Notes: generated by a model not told the origin, from the sequence alone. A stretch of 64,000 nt of DNA from Leguminivora glycinivorella (GCF_023078275.1 NC_062990.1:14027549-14091548), one strand, 5' to 3'. Shown: positions 34,655-46,960, counted from the first letter of the stretch. Made by a program: numbers and translations.

Positions 34655-34850
34655 GGAAAAATTTACACCTCCGGCAGTACTCGAACCTGCGACCTCTGGC
34701 TTTGCCGGAGCCGGCCGCGCTCCTAACTGCGCCACTGATGCCTGCTGGATGTTTGCGAATTTATCCATGCCTTTCCTCAATTAATTCGCGGCTGGCTCCG
34801 GCAAAGCCAGAGGTCGCAGGTTCGAGTCCTGCCGGAGGTGTGATTTTTTC
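34655..34850. repeat. Inverted pair of tRNA-like SINE heads
   Basis: CTCCGGCAGTACTCGAACCT..GGCTTTGCCGGAGCC is mirrored by GGCTCCGGCAAAGCC..AGGTTCGAGTCCTGCCGGAG, ~50-bp arms. Each arm has a box B and one has a box A-like TGGCGCAGTTAGGAGCGCGG. Confidence 0.75.
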
Positions 34851-35191
34851 CATTTTTCAAGTGAGTGTCTTATTTATGTAGTAGGTATGGATGACGAAAT
34901 ATACGTTTGAAGTTTATGCCAAATAATCAGTATGCTGATTTGGTGCTCCATTCCTATAGTCAATCGACAGTGCCATAGTACAACATAATGTAGTTACTGT
35001 AATATACGAGTATTCGATGGTCATTTTTGTATAATTTTGCAATAAGTAGTTTCGTATATCTGTGTATTAGTAAAGAAAAACGATTTATTACAATTTATAC
35101 ACCATTTGAGGAAACTATGAGTTTAAATAAAATTGTAGAATCAGCAACAAAAATATAAATACAGCTAAATTTATGTGTACACGGCCAAAAG

Positions 35192-37078
35192 TAGGGATTG
35201 CAGTACCGGTACTGTTTTAAAGAACCGGGATTTTCGGTACCGAAGCAATATGGAACCGGGATTTCCCGGGATTTTCGGTACTTTCGGGACTGGTCAATTT
35301 TTTTCGCTTTTCAAATAAAACAACATATTTTTTGGCATTTTACATCTTTTATTATTATATTACCATAACCGAACCGCACCGCCTTTGCTCGGCGTATTAT
35401 TTTATCTGCTTTTTTAGGGTTCCGTAGTCAACTAGGAACCCTTATAGTTTCGCCATGTCTGTCTGTCCGTCCGTCCGTCCGTCCGTCCGTCCGTCCGTCC
35501 GTCCGTCCGTCCGTCCGTCCGTCCGTCCGCGGATAATCTCAGTAACCGTTAGCACTAGAAAGCTGAAATTTGGTACCAATATGTATATCAATCACGCCAA
35601 CAAAGTGCAAAAATAAAAAATGGAAAAAAATGTTTTATTAGGGTACCCCCCCTACATGTAAAGTGGGGGCTGATTTTTTTTTTCATTCCAACCCCAACGT
35701 GTGATATATTGTTGGATAGGTATTTAAAAATGAATAAGGGTTTACTAAGATCGTTTTTTGATAAAATTAATATTTTCGGAAATAATCGCTATTAAAGGAA
35801 AAAAAATTGCGTCCCCCCCCTCTAACTTTTGAACCATAAGTTTAAAAAATATGAAAAAAATCACAAAAGTAGAACTTTATAAAGACTTTCTAGGAAAATT
35901 GTGTTGAACTTGATAGGTTCAGTAGTTTTTGAGAAAAATACGGAAAACTACGGAACCCTACACTGAGCGTGGCCCGACACGCTCTTGGCCGGTTTTTTTA
36001 TTATAATGAATTGTGGGAGTCGGTAGAACAAGCAAAAAATCGTGAAAAATTCCGCCTAAACCCAACTATCTGGCAACCATAGGCATTAGGCATTAATGGT
36101 TACCGTTGCAATACATTGCTCCGATTAAGCGATGTGCCATTACTGAGAGATGTTTAATCCCTTAGTAAAAGAAATAAGACAAATACTATTTGAGAAATAT
36201 AATAATTCATTATAGACCGGCAGTAAAACTTCACAAAATTCCCCAAACACGTAATTTGAAGCAAAGACTGTAAACTAAAGGAAACAAAACATTTGAGATG
36301 GTGCACTATTTTTTTGCTAGTCAGAGGGAACGTTCTCGAGAAAATTAGTCATTTTCTAGAAATTTCTGTGGAATACCGTAATACCACATTGTATGTAAAC
36401 ATTTTTTAACACTTAAGCATGTTTATAGCAATTATCCTTAAAAGTTAGACATAATTCATTGCCGACTTTTTTTCTAGGCCTACATTTATGTATAAGAGCG
36501 ACAACTCCACTATACATTATTTTGTTAAAGTCGGTCGGTACGTACGGGCAGGGTTATCGATTAAAGCTCTTAAGCAGCGTCATTTTTACCGACTTTTAGC
36601 ACATAAAGTCATGTTTTAATAATCAATTTATAATAATAAAACCTTAAACATTCCTCAAGAATCACTCTATTAATACATAGGTGAAAAACGCACAAATATG
36701 CGTTTAGTAGTTTTTAAGACTATCGCAAAATACGCGAACACAGTTTTATAACATGCAGAGAAATGAGATTGAGAGAGAAAAAATAAATACACAAATGAAT
36801 ATAACAAACCTTCACCAATAATACAAAACTCGACTACTGGTGGCCACGGCTCACTATTAAATAGTGATTAAGCGCGTGTTACTGTACCTATGCCTATTTT
36901 TTAACTGTTTAAATAATATAAACAGAAATAAATACATTTTGTAGCAAAAAATGTAATTAAAAAGTATTTCCCGAAAGTACCGGGATTTTTCAAGTTGATT
37001 TCCCGGTTCTTTGCTTGGCCAAAAATCCCGGGAATTCCCGGTACTTTCGGTACCGGTATTTCCCGGGAGCAAACGCTA
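35192..37078. mobile_element. hAT-like non-autonomous element with 8-bp target duplication
   Basis: GCCAAAAG at 35184-35191 and 37079-37086 flanks TAGGGATTGC.. / ..GCAAACGCTA ends, with subterminal palindromic GGTACCG/CCCGGG words on both sides. No transposase seen. Holds repeat A copy 4. Confidence 0.82.
35416..35999 (+). repeat. Repeat family A, copy 4 (longest GTCC run)
   Basis: GTCC repeat from about 35463 to 35528, otherwise as the other copies. Ends GACACGCTCTTGGCCGGT. Confidence 0.88.
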
Positions 37079-37090
37079 GCCAAAAGTCAC

Positions 37091-37309
37091 ACCTCGGACA
37101 ATGGCGGTCAAATATATGAAAGAGGCGCGTTCCTACGCACACAGTTTAAGCTCGTGTAGGTGAACGCGTCATGCTTGTGTGACTAAGATGTGACAGGTCG
37201 CCTGGTCGCGTTTTTGACAGGCGGTAACTGTGTAACCGAGAACGACACTAAGCGGGGAGCGGGGGTGACCATACTGTACGATTAGATAGTACTCTTTATT
37301 ATACTGTGG
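37091..37309 (-). mobile_element. Repeat family D, copy 3
   Basis: Inverse of 19183-19412: GGCGGTCAAATATATGAAAG at the left, AGTACTCTTTATTATACTGT at the right. It abuts the hAT-like element. Confidence 0.78.
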
Positions 37310-37871
37310 TAAAGTCCTGTATACATATGTTTGGCACTTTGGCAGTTTTCATATTTTTGCAAATCATTGCAATTGCTTGTACAAGTAAAATATTCTCTAA
37401 TTATGGTTGAGGTTTCTTGGTTGAAGGTGGTGATTGGTACTTATTGCCTAATTTTAAGTTTATAATAGTACACAATCATAAGGAAGGTGGATATGTTTTG
37501 GATAGGCAAGTATAATTTAAAAATGTTAAATTATTAGGTTGGCACAAAAGTAATGACACACTCTATAAAACTCTATACATTTCCTTTCTTAGTTAATTGT
37601 TTTCGATAATATTCTAGTATGTTGTAGAACATTCTAGGTACTTCTAATGTGAGGGTATATAAAGCCGCCCTCGTGATTGGTTTAGTTAGATTGAAATAAA
37701 ATGGACGAGCGACAAGTTCGAACACTTTACTTATACGAGTACTTGTTAGGCCACAGTGCGCGGGCTGCGGCTGACAATATCAACACTGCATTGGGCGCTG
37801 GAAGTACAAGCCATGCCACGGTGTCCAGATGGTTTGACCGTTTTAAATCAGGAGACAGGCGCCTTGAAAGT

Positions 37872-38862
37872 AGTAGTAGTAGTAGTAATCACTTTATTGT
37901 GTACAACAGATTCATATACAGTTTACAGGAACAGAGGTACAAAGGCGAACTTATCCCTATGAGGGATCTCTTCCAGCTAACCTTAGATTAGATGAGAGGA
38001 ACATTAAAGTAGGCAAGATAGACAAACTTACAGAAGTACAATAAAGGTCAGAAATAAACCAAAATAATGTCCACAAGTAAATAAACTACATAAATACTAA
38101 ATAATATTTTGAAATAAACTACATACACGAATACACAAATAAAATACGATATATAAATATATACATAAATATGAATATCGCAAGAAATATGTACTTCTCA
38201 AATAGGAGTAGGTTCAGAAGGAATACACATAACCAGATCACGCTTGGTTGGAAAGCCAAAGCTTCTTCAAATTAGTCTTGAGTGATGCCACAGACTGAGA
38301 CTGTTTGAGAGACCGGGGCAGTTCATTCCACAATTTCACCGCGCGCACCGTGAAAGACTTTGCATACGTACGTGTATTATTTGTCGGAATGGCAAGCGTA
38401 AAATTAGTGCTTGAACGTAAGCGGTGTTCACTGCCTTCAGCCAGATAGTTAAATCTCTCAGATAGGTAAGTTGGCGAACAGGGGTTATAGAGTACGTTGT
38501 ACAGCAACGACAGGACACGCACATCTCTACGTCGGCGGATCGGCAACCACCCAAGCCGGGAACGAAACTCAAAGATGTGATCGTATTTGCGGAGGCCAAA
38601 TATATACCTGATACAGACATTCTGCAAACGTTCCAGTTTGTCCAGCAATTACTCGGTAAGATCTACAAACGCAACGTCACCATAGTCAATAAGAGGAAGC
38701 AAAAGAGAACGAGCAAGAGTAACCTTAGTATGAAAAGGAAGGAAATTCTGCAGTCGCCGTAGAGAGTGGAGGGAGCCAAAGATATTTTTACTCACTTGAG
38801 TAACGTGAGGAGCCCAAGAAAGCGTCTGATCCATGGTGATACCCAAATTTCGGACAGTAGAG
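37872..38862 (-). pseudogene. 5'-truncated LINE inserted in mariner (GAAAGT target duplication)
   Basis: GAAAGT at 37866-37871 and 38863-38868. Antisense frames 38238-38648 and 38649-38846 carry the RT C-terminus: LDQTLSW-like MGITMDQTLSWAPHVTQVSK, then LQNVCIRYIFGLRKYDHI and LWNELPRSLKQSQSV, separated by a stop. The 3' UTR ends in an (ACT)n run. Confidence 0.85.
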
Positions 38863-39401
38863 GAAAGTCAGTCACGCTCAGGGCGACCACCTGCATTCAA
38901 TGATGACGATTTACGCCGCGAACTACAGTCGAATCCTGATGCTACTACTCGTGAATTAGCGGAAGCACTTAACTGCAGTCACCACGCTGTGGAATACCAT
39001 CTGCATGAGCTTGGGTATCGAAAAGTTTTGGCTCGATGGGTACCGCACATCCTTACCGACGCCAGTCGTGCAGTCCGTGTCGCCATCTGTCAATCACTTT
39101 TGCTGCGACCCCGACGTAAAGAGTTTTTGACTGATCTGGTTACGGGAGATGAATCATGGATTTATTATGAGAACGATACACGTCGTGCTTTTTGGCTGCC
39201 TCGAGAAGAAACGCCACCAACTCAACCGAAGCTGAGTCAAAAGAACCGCTTAAAAGTTTTGCTTTGTTGTTTCTGGGACTCGCAAGGCATGCTGTTTCAT
39301 GAACTAATACACAATGAAACTGTAAACGCTAACAAATATTCAACACAGCTCACCGAACTATCTTCTGCTATCAAGAAAAAACGACGAAGACGAGCGACTG
39401 T

Positions 39402-42382
39402 ATTATTTATTTATTATTTTATTTATTTTAGGTAATTACAAACATAAATCTCTAATTAATTTACATAGTATCGTTAAACCAATAAGTTTTGTCTCGATAC
39501 CTATTCCATTCCGCGGTAGATGTTATACAATACAACAATCATATAATTATGTAGGTATTCTATTCATTATACCGTCGCTGCGCGTGCAAATTTCGCTATG
39601 TGTTTTTAACCTACTTTACAGGAGACACAAAAAACTGTTTATTTCGGCAATTATTGAACATAAATAAATCAATATTTTTATGGCATAAGTATTTTCACTT
39701 TTGCATACATTAAGATATAACTTGAAATTATATTTCAGTTATTATAATGTTAAAAAAATATATTTTCATAAATATGTTACATAGCGATTATAATTTGAGT
39801 CATAAATAACCGGTATGTGTCTTACAATCACTTAACTAGATTTTATTCTTAAGAAACAAAAAACAATTTGTGCACTTTATCGTCACATGGTTATTTAATC
39901 ATATGATTTGAATTAACTATGTTGTTGTTTATTTGTAATTTATCAATTCATTTTCGAATTAATTATTTTAGAAAAACCAGGATTTAATACTATAAGCTTA
40001 ATACACAATACCATAATAAAAAACTCGATTAAATTAATATAATATTACTATCAATATATTACAACTCTTCTTCTTCTTCCTCCTACCCTTATCCCACGTT
40101 ATGTGGGGTCGGTACAACACGTCTTCCTCTTCCATTCTCCTCTACCTTTCGTCATCTTAACACTCACATCTTTCTTCCTCATATCCTCTTTCACACAATC
40201 CATCTAGCGTTGTTTGGGTTTACCCCTCCCTCTCCATCCATCAACCTTCATCTCCAACATTCAATATATTACAACTATAATAATATATTTATTCCATTTT
40301 TATGAATGAATGGAGGTTATTTTAGTTACAAAGTTGCTCAATGTGGTAAACATTTATGTATTGAATAAGTTTTCATTATGCATGTTTAACTTGAAAAAAC
40401 CGGATAATGCTAGTCTGGCTCGAACACCGAAGGTTACGTGTATATTTTACATTTTTTTTTCTCACAACTATATTAATAATCATGTAGTGATATATGGTGT
40501 AATACGATTTATTTTCCAAATTTCATAGTTTAGGTCAACCGGAAGTAGGTACCCTATTAATTTTGACTTCCTTGACAGTGTAGATTTGTTTCAACTCAAT
40601 TAACCTATGTTGTAATTACTTAGAAATGAGGTTTTTTTATAGCTTCAAGGAACCTGTACCGTTCCTTGAGTATAGGGTTTTTTCCGAAATAAAGAATATT
40701 GACAAATAGATAAACGGATTGACAAGAAAGTACATAATTACGAGTATATAAGGGTTCCATTTTTCCCTTTTGATCCGAAAAAGATAAAAAATCTTTGTCA
40801 TTCAAAACTTTATGTGATTTCTCAAGTCAGCTTTTTTTTCATTTATTAAACATTTCATTTTCATTAACTTATTTTTAAATATTTCCAGAAAGGATAGATA
40901 GATCTTATCACACAAAATTTCATACAAAACGATGTCTTACCACATCAAGGCAATGTTAAATCACTTGCTATTTTTTTGAGTTACTTGGCATAACTTTATC
41001 TTATTTCGATAATTTGTAATATACGTTTACACGCACTGAATACTACACGAAATTTGTCAGTATACTAAACACTAATAAATTTCTGACAGTTAATCTTAAA
41101 AATCAAATTGAAATGATTTATTTTTAACAAATATTAAAAAATAACTAGAGGATAAATATACTCGACTACAAACCCACCTACCATACACCATTTAAACAAG
41201 TTTTAAGAGAGTAGGCTAGATTTTTATAAGAAAAGCCTGCTATGTGACGCAAAACACACGATCTGTAAACATTCACGATTTCTACAAATAGTAAAAAATT
41301 ATCGCTATGTATGAGATTGTACAAATCGGGCACAAACATCTAACACATCTTTTTATATAATATTTCCGAGAATGTAGCTATGTGTCATAATTCACATAGC
41401 AGGCGCAAATCCAAAACTGCTGTTATAAGAAGATAATGTAGTTATGTGATTTATTGCAGTTAGCGATTATAGGAAGAACATTCAATGTATGGGCGTCACA
41501 TACCTACTTTTGATAAAACCTGTAATACTGAAATGAGCTCGACGATGTTTTTGGAGCGTATGTATTTAGAAATAAGGTTTAAAATGGCATTGAAAACGAA
41601 AAATCGTTAAAAATCACATAGCGAATTTTGCACGCGCAGCGACGATACATATTATATAACCAAAACAAGGAACCGCCAACATTGCACTGAGCGCAAATAG
41701 CATTTAAGTAATAGCACATAATTATTGTCACTTATTTTCCTTGTTGTTGGCAGCCGCCCGCTTTGGCCGGACCGGTTTGCGCTCGGCCAAATACAGGATG
41801 CTCTAATTATGTACTCAAAGTATTTTATGATAATAAATATTTTATTGAGTTTGTTATATAATAAATAGAAAAAGAAAACAATGGGAATCAATTCTGACAC
41901 TACTAAATATTTCTAAGTTATTTTAAATTAAACTATAAATTTTAAATTTTATCTTATTGAATCTGTTCCAGCATTCCCTTTTTAAAATAACTTTTGATAT
42001 TATTAGGTGTAAGTTCAGCTTTCCATTCCGATGGTAGTTTATTTATTAGGTCTGGTAGTATATAATGCGATGTTCTTCGTCCATAGAAATTTTTAAATTG
42101 AGGTTTCTTCAACATATGATTTATAACTTGCCGGGTAGTTTTTGGGTGATCAACTAAATGCTGTATTTCTGTATTGTAACTAAATAAGTCTATATCAGAT
42201 TTACGGTTATTTCGAATACTGAAAGGGACAACAAGCTTAAGTAACCTAACCTGCAGATTGTATATCTTGTCAAGATGAGACTTAAAGGTGCGCCCGTAGC
42301 TAGTCAAACCGTATGAAATAATGCTTTCCACAAGCGCGTTATAAATATCTAATCGGATTTTAAACGGAATTTAATTTTAATT
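39402..42382 (-). mobile_element. ~3-kb insert in mariner carrying a LINE RT tail
   Basis: Antisense frame 41954-42331: SIISYGLTSYGRTFKSHLDK, QVRLLKLVVPFS and LINKLPSEWKAELTPNNIKS, the C-terminus of a non-LTR RT. The rest (39402-41940) is AT-rich with TTATTT repeats at the left, resembling an A-rich tail in antisense. Apart from one retroposon at 40067-40260 I recognise nothing else in it. Confidence 0.65.
40067..40260 (-). mobile_element. RTE-like LINE 3' fragment with 16-bp target duplication
   Basis: TCAATATATTACAACT at 40051-40066 and 40261-40276. The insert in antisense reads DGWRGRGKPKQR and ..GEWKRKTCCTDPT, the RTE tail also seen at 17637, and ends in (GAA)n. Confidence 0.85.
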
Positions 42383-43250
42383 TTACTACATGATAACGCT
42401 CGACCTCATGTCGCATCTACCGTTCGCCAACAGCTGCAGAACTTGGGCTGGGAGACGATACTCCACCCACCTTATTCTCCAGACCTCGCACCATCAGACT
42501 TTGATTTGTTTAGAGCCCTGAAACGACATTTGCGGGATAAACAATTCATTCATTTCCATGATGTACAGGTGGAGTTGAACAACTTTTTCGAGGCACAGCC
42601 ATCAGAGTTCTGGGCGAAAACATCCAAACTTTGCCTGTGATTACATCATCGACTAAGTTTTTTATATTGTAATAATAATAATAAATATAAAACGTAAACC
42701 AAGTGTCTCATTACTTTTGTGCCAACCCAATACATTTCGTATTCTTACAATTGTGTTTACCTATTACCTACTGGCAAACTTTGGAACCTGAACAATAGTT
42801 CGATAAAATTAATCGTATATCGGTGCGTCCCTATCGCACTAACAAATAGTGCGAAAAGGACGGCCTGACGTTATAACGTTAATCATGCGACCGGGCATTT
42901 TTTTTTTATGTTGTGTACGTAATTTTAAGTCAATCGTGTTTTTTTTTTCTTTTTGTGTTTCTGTGTTGCATTTGTAGTTGTGTGTTATTGCAGCATTCAA
43001 ATAAAGCTTTTATCTATCTATCTATCTTTAGCGAAAAAAGATCCAAAAACTTTTTTTCTAAAATAGAAATGTTTTTACTACTCAGAATCACGAGTTTTTC
43101 GACCCTAGTAGGTGATAAAAAAGCGACCATTTTTTTGTCTCTTGTTTTTTGCCCTAGATAGTAGAATTCTGAGTAGGAAAAATATAAAATTTACCTATAT
43201 TAGAAAACAAACATTTTAGTGATTTTACTCGCGAAAATGCCCAGCCATGC

Positions 43251-43378
43251 TTACGCCGTGTCTTGCGTGGGCGACGGTCGCGCGACTGTCGCCGTCGCGT
43301 CTCATAATACTTCCATATCGATTAGGTTTGATTTCGTATGCGTCGCTTCGCCGTCGCCCACGCAAGCCACGGCGTTAC
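43251..43378. mobile_element. MITE with GCCGTGTCTTGCGTGGGCGA ends
   Basis: GCCGTGTCTTGCGTGGGCGACGG-type left end is mirrored by CCGTCGCCCACGCAAGCCAC..GGC at the right. The interior CGCGACTGTCGCCGTCGCG is itself palindromic. Confidence 0.75.
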
Positions 43379-43564
43379 CTGCCCGTAGTAAATATGTTGT
43401 AAATAAAATAAATATACACGTATTATGTTACAATAGGCGAGACGACTAAAAAAAATTTTTAGTTCATCAGTTAGATGACGAAAAATGACGACGGTACAGT
43501 GCGTTGAAGTTTTGCGTGTCGTCACGCCTAGGTACAATTTTTGGGTGCGCCAAAGTTCATATAA

Positions 43565-44205
43565 AATTGTTATGTAGATTATTGGTAGTCCGAAAATGTT
43601 TCTCATACATTATAACGATCATTATTATTTATAACAATTTTATGTTAATAACTATCATAACTTCGAATGACTTATGTTCATAATGTCATTCATCATAAAT
43701 ACGTTTTTATACTAATGTTTATGCTTATATACTTATTGATCATAACGATTGCGAGTAATATAATTTATCGTTATATTATTGTTAACAGAACAGACATCAC
43801 ATGTGACAATCCAGTTAGGTGCGACGACGAGCGTAGCGAGGAGGAGCGTGTTAGGTTGACCTTGAGCGAACCAGAAACGAATTTTTAATGTAAATTGTAT
43901 AATTATGTCACTGTAAAAGCTTCAAGCGCGCTTCTATAAATGGCACAAGTTTTTCATAGAACTTCCCCAAAACTTTTTAAATAATTTTATGATGAATGAT
44001 TTTCTTAAACACAAAATTATGAATGTTATTAAATATTTGTATAGAATTTATGATTAAAAATTTTTGACTAAATGATTATTATGAACCACATAGTAGTACT
44101 ATTGATAATAATGAAACAAAATTATGATAAGTAAAATTATGAGAAATGATCATTCGGAGCACAAATCGGTATAAACAATGATTTTATAACAAATAGTTTT
44201 ATATG
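43565..44205. repeat. AT-rich quasi-repetitive element, word type 1, with CG-rich core
   Basis: Almost the whole stretch is made of variants of TTATGATAA/AATTTTATGAT/ATAACGATT in both orientations. A non-repetitive core at 43813-43865 (AGGTGCGACGACGAGCGTAG, CGAGGAGGAGCGTGTTAGGT) is nearly identical to the inverse of 47426-47475. Confidence 0.6.
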
Positions 44206-44209
44206 AGCC

Positions 44210-45050
44210 AATATGGACCCACAATTTTTACCTAACAGTGACGTCACAAGCCCCCACTCCCGAGCGTTGATGCCCTGTATCTTTTTATCTTTTCATTCGT
44301 TAGATAAAGCGAAAAATATGTGTTCAGTATTTTTGGAGGATCTAACTGACGAACTAAACAGAATGCCATTTTTTAAATGTAGTCGTCATCCCTATTGTAT
44401 CTGAATAATCGTCTAAAAGTACATGTATGTACAAAAGTGGCAGAGTACATTAAATAAGTACAATGAAATATTATTTACATTTTTAACACACTTATGCATT
44501 GGTATTACTTAAAATTAATTGTTTTTAAACTATGAGTACTTAAATGAAATGATCAGGTGCTGTATGAGACAAAGTTTCAAAATTATTTAAATTATATTTA
44601 AGATGAAATTTAGTAAATTTTGCTTTTTTGATGTTCATTTAAATACTATAATATAATAGTAATTGATAAATAAACTTAACTACTATTTTGTTAGTAAGGT
44701 TCAGTACTTTTAGTATAAGTATGTTATATTTCATAACATTGTTGTTTCATACATCAGGTTAAGAATTAAAACTGCGAATTTATCGAGTACTTATTCGGCC
44801 TAATTCAAATATGGATGGGATTATGAAGGTATCAATAGTGACATTTTTGAAGAATCCCATCCATACCCTCGAGCTGATTTTTATAAACTCGAATGGGGCC
44901 GATCCATGATATGATATAATATTTATTTGAAGAAAATACTTCTATATGGTCTGAATATGTTAAATATACATTTTGTATGTAAAATAAACAAACAGTAGGT
45001 AAATTTGTAGATGATCTTTTTCGATTTGTCCAATATTTGCATTTTGTTTA
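44210..45050. other. AT-rich stretch, nothing recognised
   Basis: No frame longer than 63 codons, no clear repeat partner in the window, and no splice-linked coding signal. Confidence 0.5.
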
Positions 45051-45051
45051 T

Positions 45052-45274
45052 GGGTGAATCAACTTTTTCTTGCCTGTTGTTGCCAGGGTTACGGTCCCCT
45101 GGGTCACGCTGGTGTTATGCAAAATTATGATACTTAAACAATGAAAACATGCATTTTTCTGGTGTTAACAAGCCCTTTCCTTAATTGCCACCCACAAACA
45201 TGGACTACATGCATGGTTGCATAATTTCAGTAGCATAATTTTGCATAAAACCAGAAGAAAAAGTTGATTCACCC
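45052..45274. mobile_element. MITE with GGGTGAATCAACTTTTTCTT ends
   Basis: 20-bp inverted ends GGGTGAATCAACTTTTTCTT / AAGAAAAAGTTGATTCACCC. TTAT occurs immediately outside both ends, compatible with a 4-bp target duplication. Confidence 0.82.
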
Positions 45275-45325
45275 TTATGCAGTTAGTATTAAGAGTTTTG
45301 AATGATTCACGGTTATTTTCATTAA

Positions 45326-46038
45326 ACTTATATTGACCGGGATATAGACCGTGATTACCTTTTAACACCGGTGAAGTCAGAATTGAACAAAGGTAGTGTA
45401 GTGACACTGTGAGTGTAGTGTGTTTGGACAGACCATCGAGTGTGAATGCGACCAGCGGGCCGATTTTTGAGTCTCATGCGTTCGAATTCAGAAAATTGTC
45501 ACTGAAAATAATAAGCAAATCACCGTTTTCAACCGGTATTTTAGTGACAAAATCCCGTGTGCGAGATTCTAAAATCGCCCCCCTGGTAACGCTGAAAGTG
45601 AACGCAGCCGACGCGCGCGAAGGAGGGTAGATCGCGCGCTGTCTATGCAACTTTAACTTCCACCCGCTTTCGTCAGTTTTCCGTGATCATGATGCATGCA
45701 ACTGCGTCGAAATGTCGGGAGCTCGACAAAAATCAAAAAGGTAATCCAGCAATTCCCGTCAACTTTGTACAAAAATTAAGGGAAAAGTTAAATTTGTTTT
45801 TATTAATTCCTATTTTGTTGATTAATTGAGATTTTATTAAGTTTTATTTCGTCATTAAGGTTCTCTAGTATCTATATTTTCTTAATTATAACAATTATCC
45901 TGTATATATCTTACGAAAGTCGAATTATATTACTAAATGTTGGTAACAAAATAGGATCAATTAAAATTTGCTGACGTGGCATTGTACAAAGTTGACGGGA
46001 ATTGCTGAATCACGGTCTATATCCCGGTCAATATAAGT
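45326..46038. mobile_element. 713-bp element with 28-bp inverted ends and nested hairpin
   Basis: ACTTATATTGACCGGGATAT..AGACCGTG and its inverse at 46010-46038. A second inverted pair (TCCAGCAATTCCCGTCAACT at 45746, inverse at 45983) lies within. No ORF. Confidence 0.78.
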
Positions 46039-46116
46039 CAGTTATAGAATTTATTACGCTTTTGTGTTAAATAAAAAAAACGAATTACGTTATCCTTGTT
46101 TTCTTTTTATTATTTA

Positions 46117-46255
46117 TTCATCATCCTCCTTGCGTTATCCCGGCATTTGCCATGGCTCATGGGAGCCTGGGGTCCGCTTTGACAACTAATCCCAAGATTT
46201 GGGCACCAGTTTTTAACCCCCGACGCAAAAACGAAGGGGTGTTATAAGTTTTACG

Positions 46256-46286
<31 letters not shown>

Positions 46287-46685
46287 GTGTGTGTCTGTCT
46301 GTGGCATCGTAGCTCCCGAACGGATGAACCGATTTTGATTTAGTTTTTTTTGTCTGAAAGCTGAGTTAGTCGGGAGTGTTCTTAGCCATGTTGTATGAAA
46401 ATCGGTCCACTATGTTGCGGTCGGGGTTTTTTCAAAATTTTAATTTTGTGGTTAGGTTATTACGAAAGCGACTGCCATCTGACCTTCCAACCCGAAGGTA
46501 AACTAAACCTTATTGGAATTAGTCCGGTTTCCTCACGATGTTTTCCTTCACCGAAAAGCGACTGGCAAATATCAAATGACATTCCGCACATAAATTCCAA
46601 AAAAACTCATTAGTGCAAGCCGGGGTTCGAACCCGCGACCTCCGGAACGAAAGTCGCACGTACTTACCGCTAGGCTACCAGCGCT
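46117..46685 (-). mobile_element. Conserved-body SINE interrupted by a (GTCT)n repeat
   Basis: The tail CATCCTCCTTGCGTTATCCC and body run to ..CACCAGTTTTT; the body resumes at ACGAAAGCGACTGCCATCTG and ends with the antisense head (CCGCTAGGCTACCAGCGCTT). Compare the intact copy at 18792. Confidence 0.85.
46215..46461 (+). repeat. (GTCT)n CCCCGACGCAAAAACGA repeat, copy in SINE
   Basis: AACCCCCGACGCAAAAACGA, GTCTGTCTGTCT run, TCGTAGCTCCCGAACGGATG, GAAAATCGGTCCACTATGTT, ATTTTAATTTTGTGG end. Its insertion point inside the SINE is exact. Confidence 0.82.
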
Positions 46686-46714
46686 TTATGAATTAGGTAT
46701 TCTTTATTCTTTTT

Positions 46715-46960
46715 AAACCCCGACGCAAAAACGACGGGGTGTTATAAGTTTGACGTGTCTGTCTGTTTGTCTGTCTGTCTGTGTGTGTGTCTGTCTGTGG
46801 CATCGTAGCTCCTGAACGGATAAACCGATTTCGATTTAATTTTTTTTATTTGAAAGCTGTGTCAGTCGGGAGTGTTCTTAGCCATGTTTCATGAAAATCG
46901 GTCCACTAGGTTGCGGTCGGGTTTTCAAAATTTTAATTTTGTGGCTAGATTATTACTTTT
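46715..46960 (+). repeat. (GTCT)n CCCCGACGCAAAAACGA repeat, second copy
   Basis: Same landmarks as 46215-46461 in the same orientation, 250 bp farther on. Confidence 0.82.

Larger units (their letters stand above)
37701..42640 (+). pseudogene. mariner transposase, disrupted
   Basis: The N-terminal HTH part is MDERQVRTLYLYEYLLGHSA.. to RRLES. The middle has DLVTGDESWIYYEND, whose first catalytic Asp is at 39148. The C-terminal part has LHDNARPHVAS with the second Asp at 42392 and YSPDLAPSDFDLF with the third Asp at 42497; exactly 34 residues separate the last two, the mariner DD34D spacing. The frame is cut after RRLES by a LINE and after RRRRATVL by ~3 kb, so no transposase can be made from this copy. 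Between insertions the frame is intact, implying the inserts, not drift, killed it. Confidence 0.9.
37534..42730 (+). mobile_element. mariner element (DD34D), split by two insertions
   Basis: TA at 37532-37533 and 42731-42732. Terminal inverted repeats TTAGGTTGGCACAAAAGTAA and TTACTTTTGTGCCAACCCAA. Transposase pieces lie at 37701-37871, about 38863-39400 and 42383-42640. Without the inserts the element would be about 1.2 kb, the usual mariner size. Confidence 0.92.

Noticed and set aside
38833..39435. 200-codon frame as an independent gene
   Set aside because: Middle part of the mariner transposase; its first codons are from the LINE insert and its last ones from the second insert.
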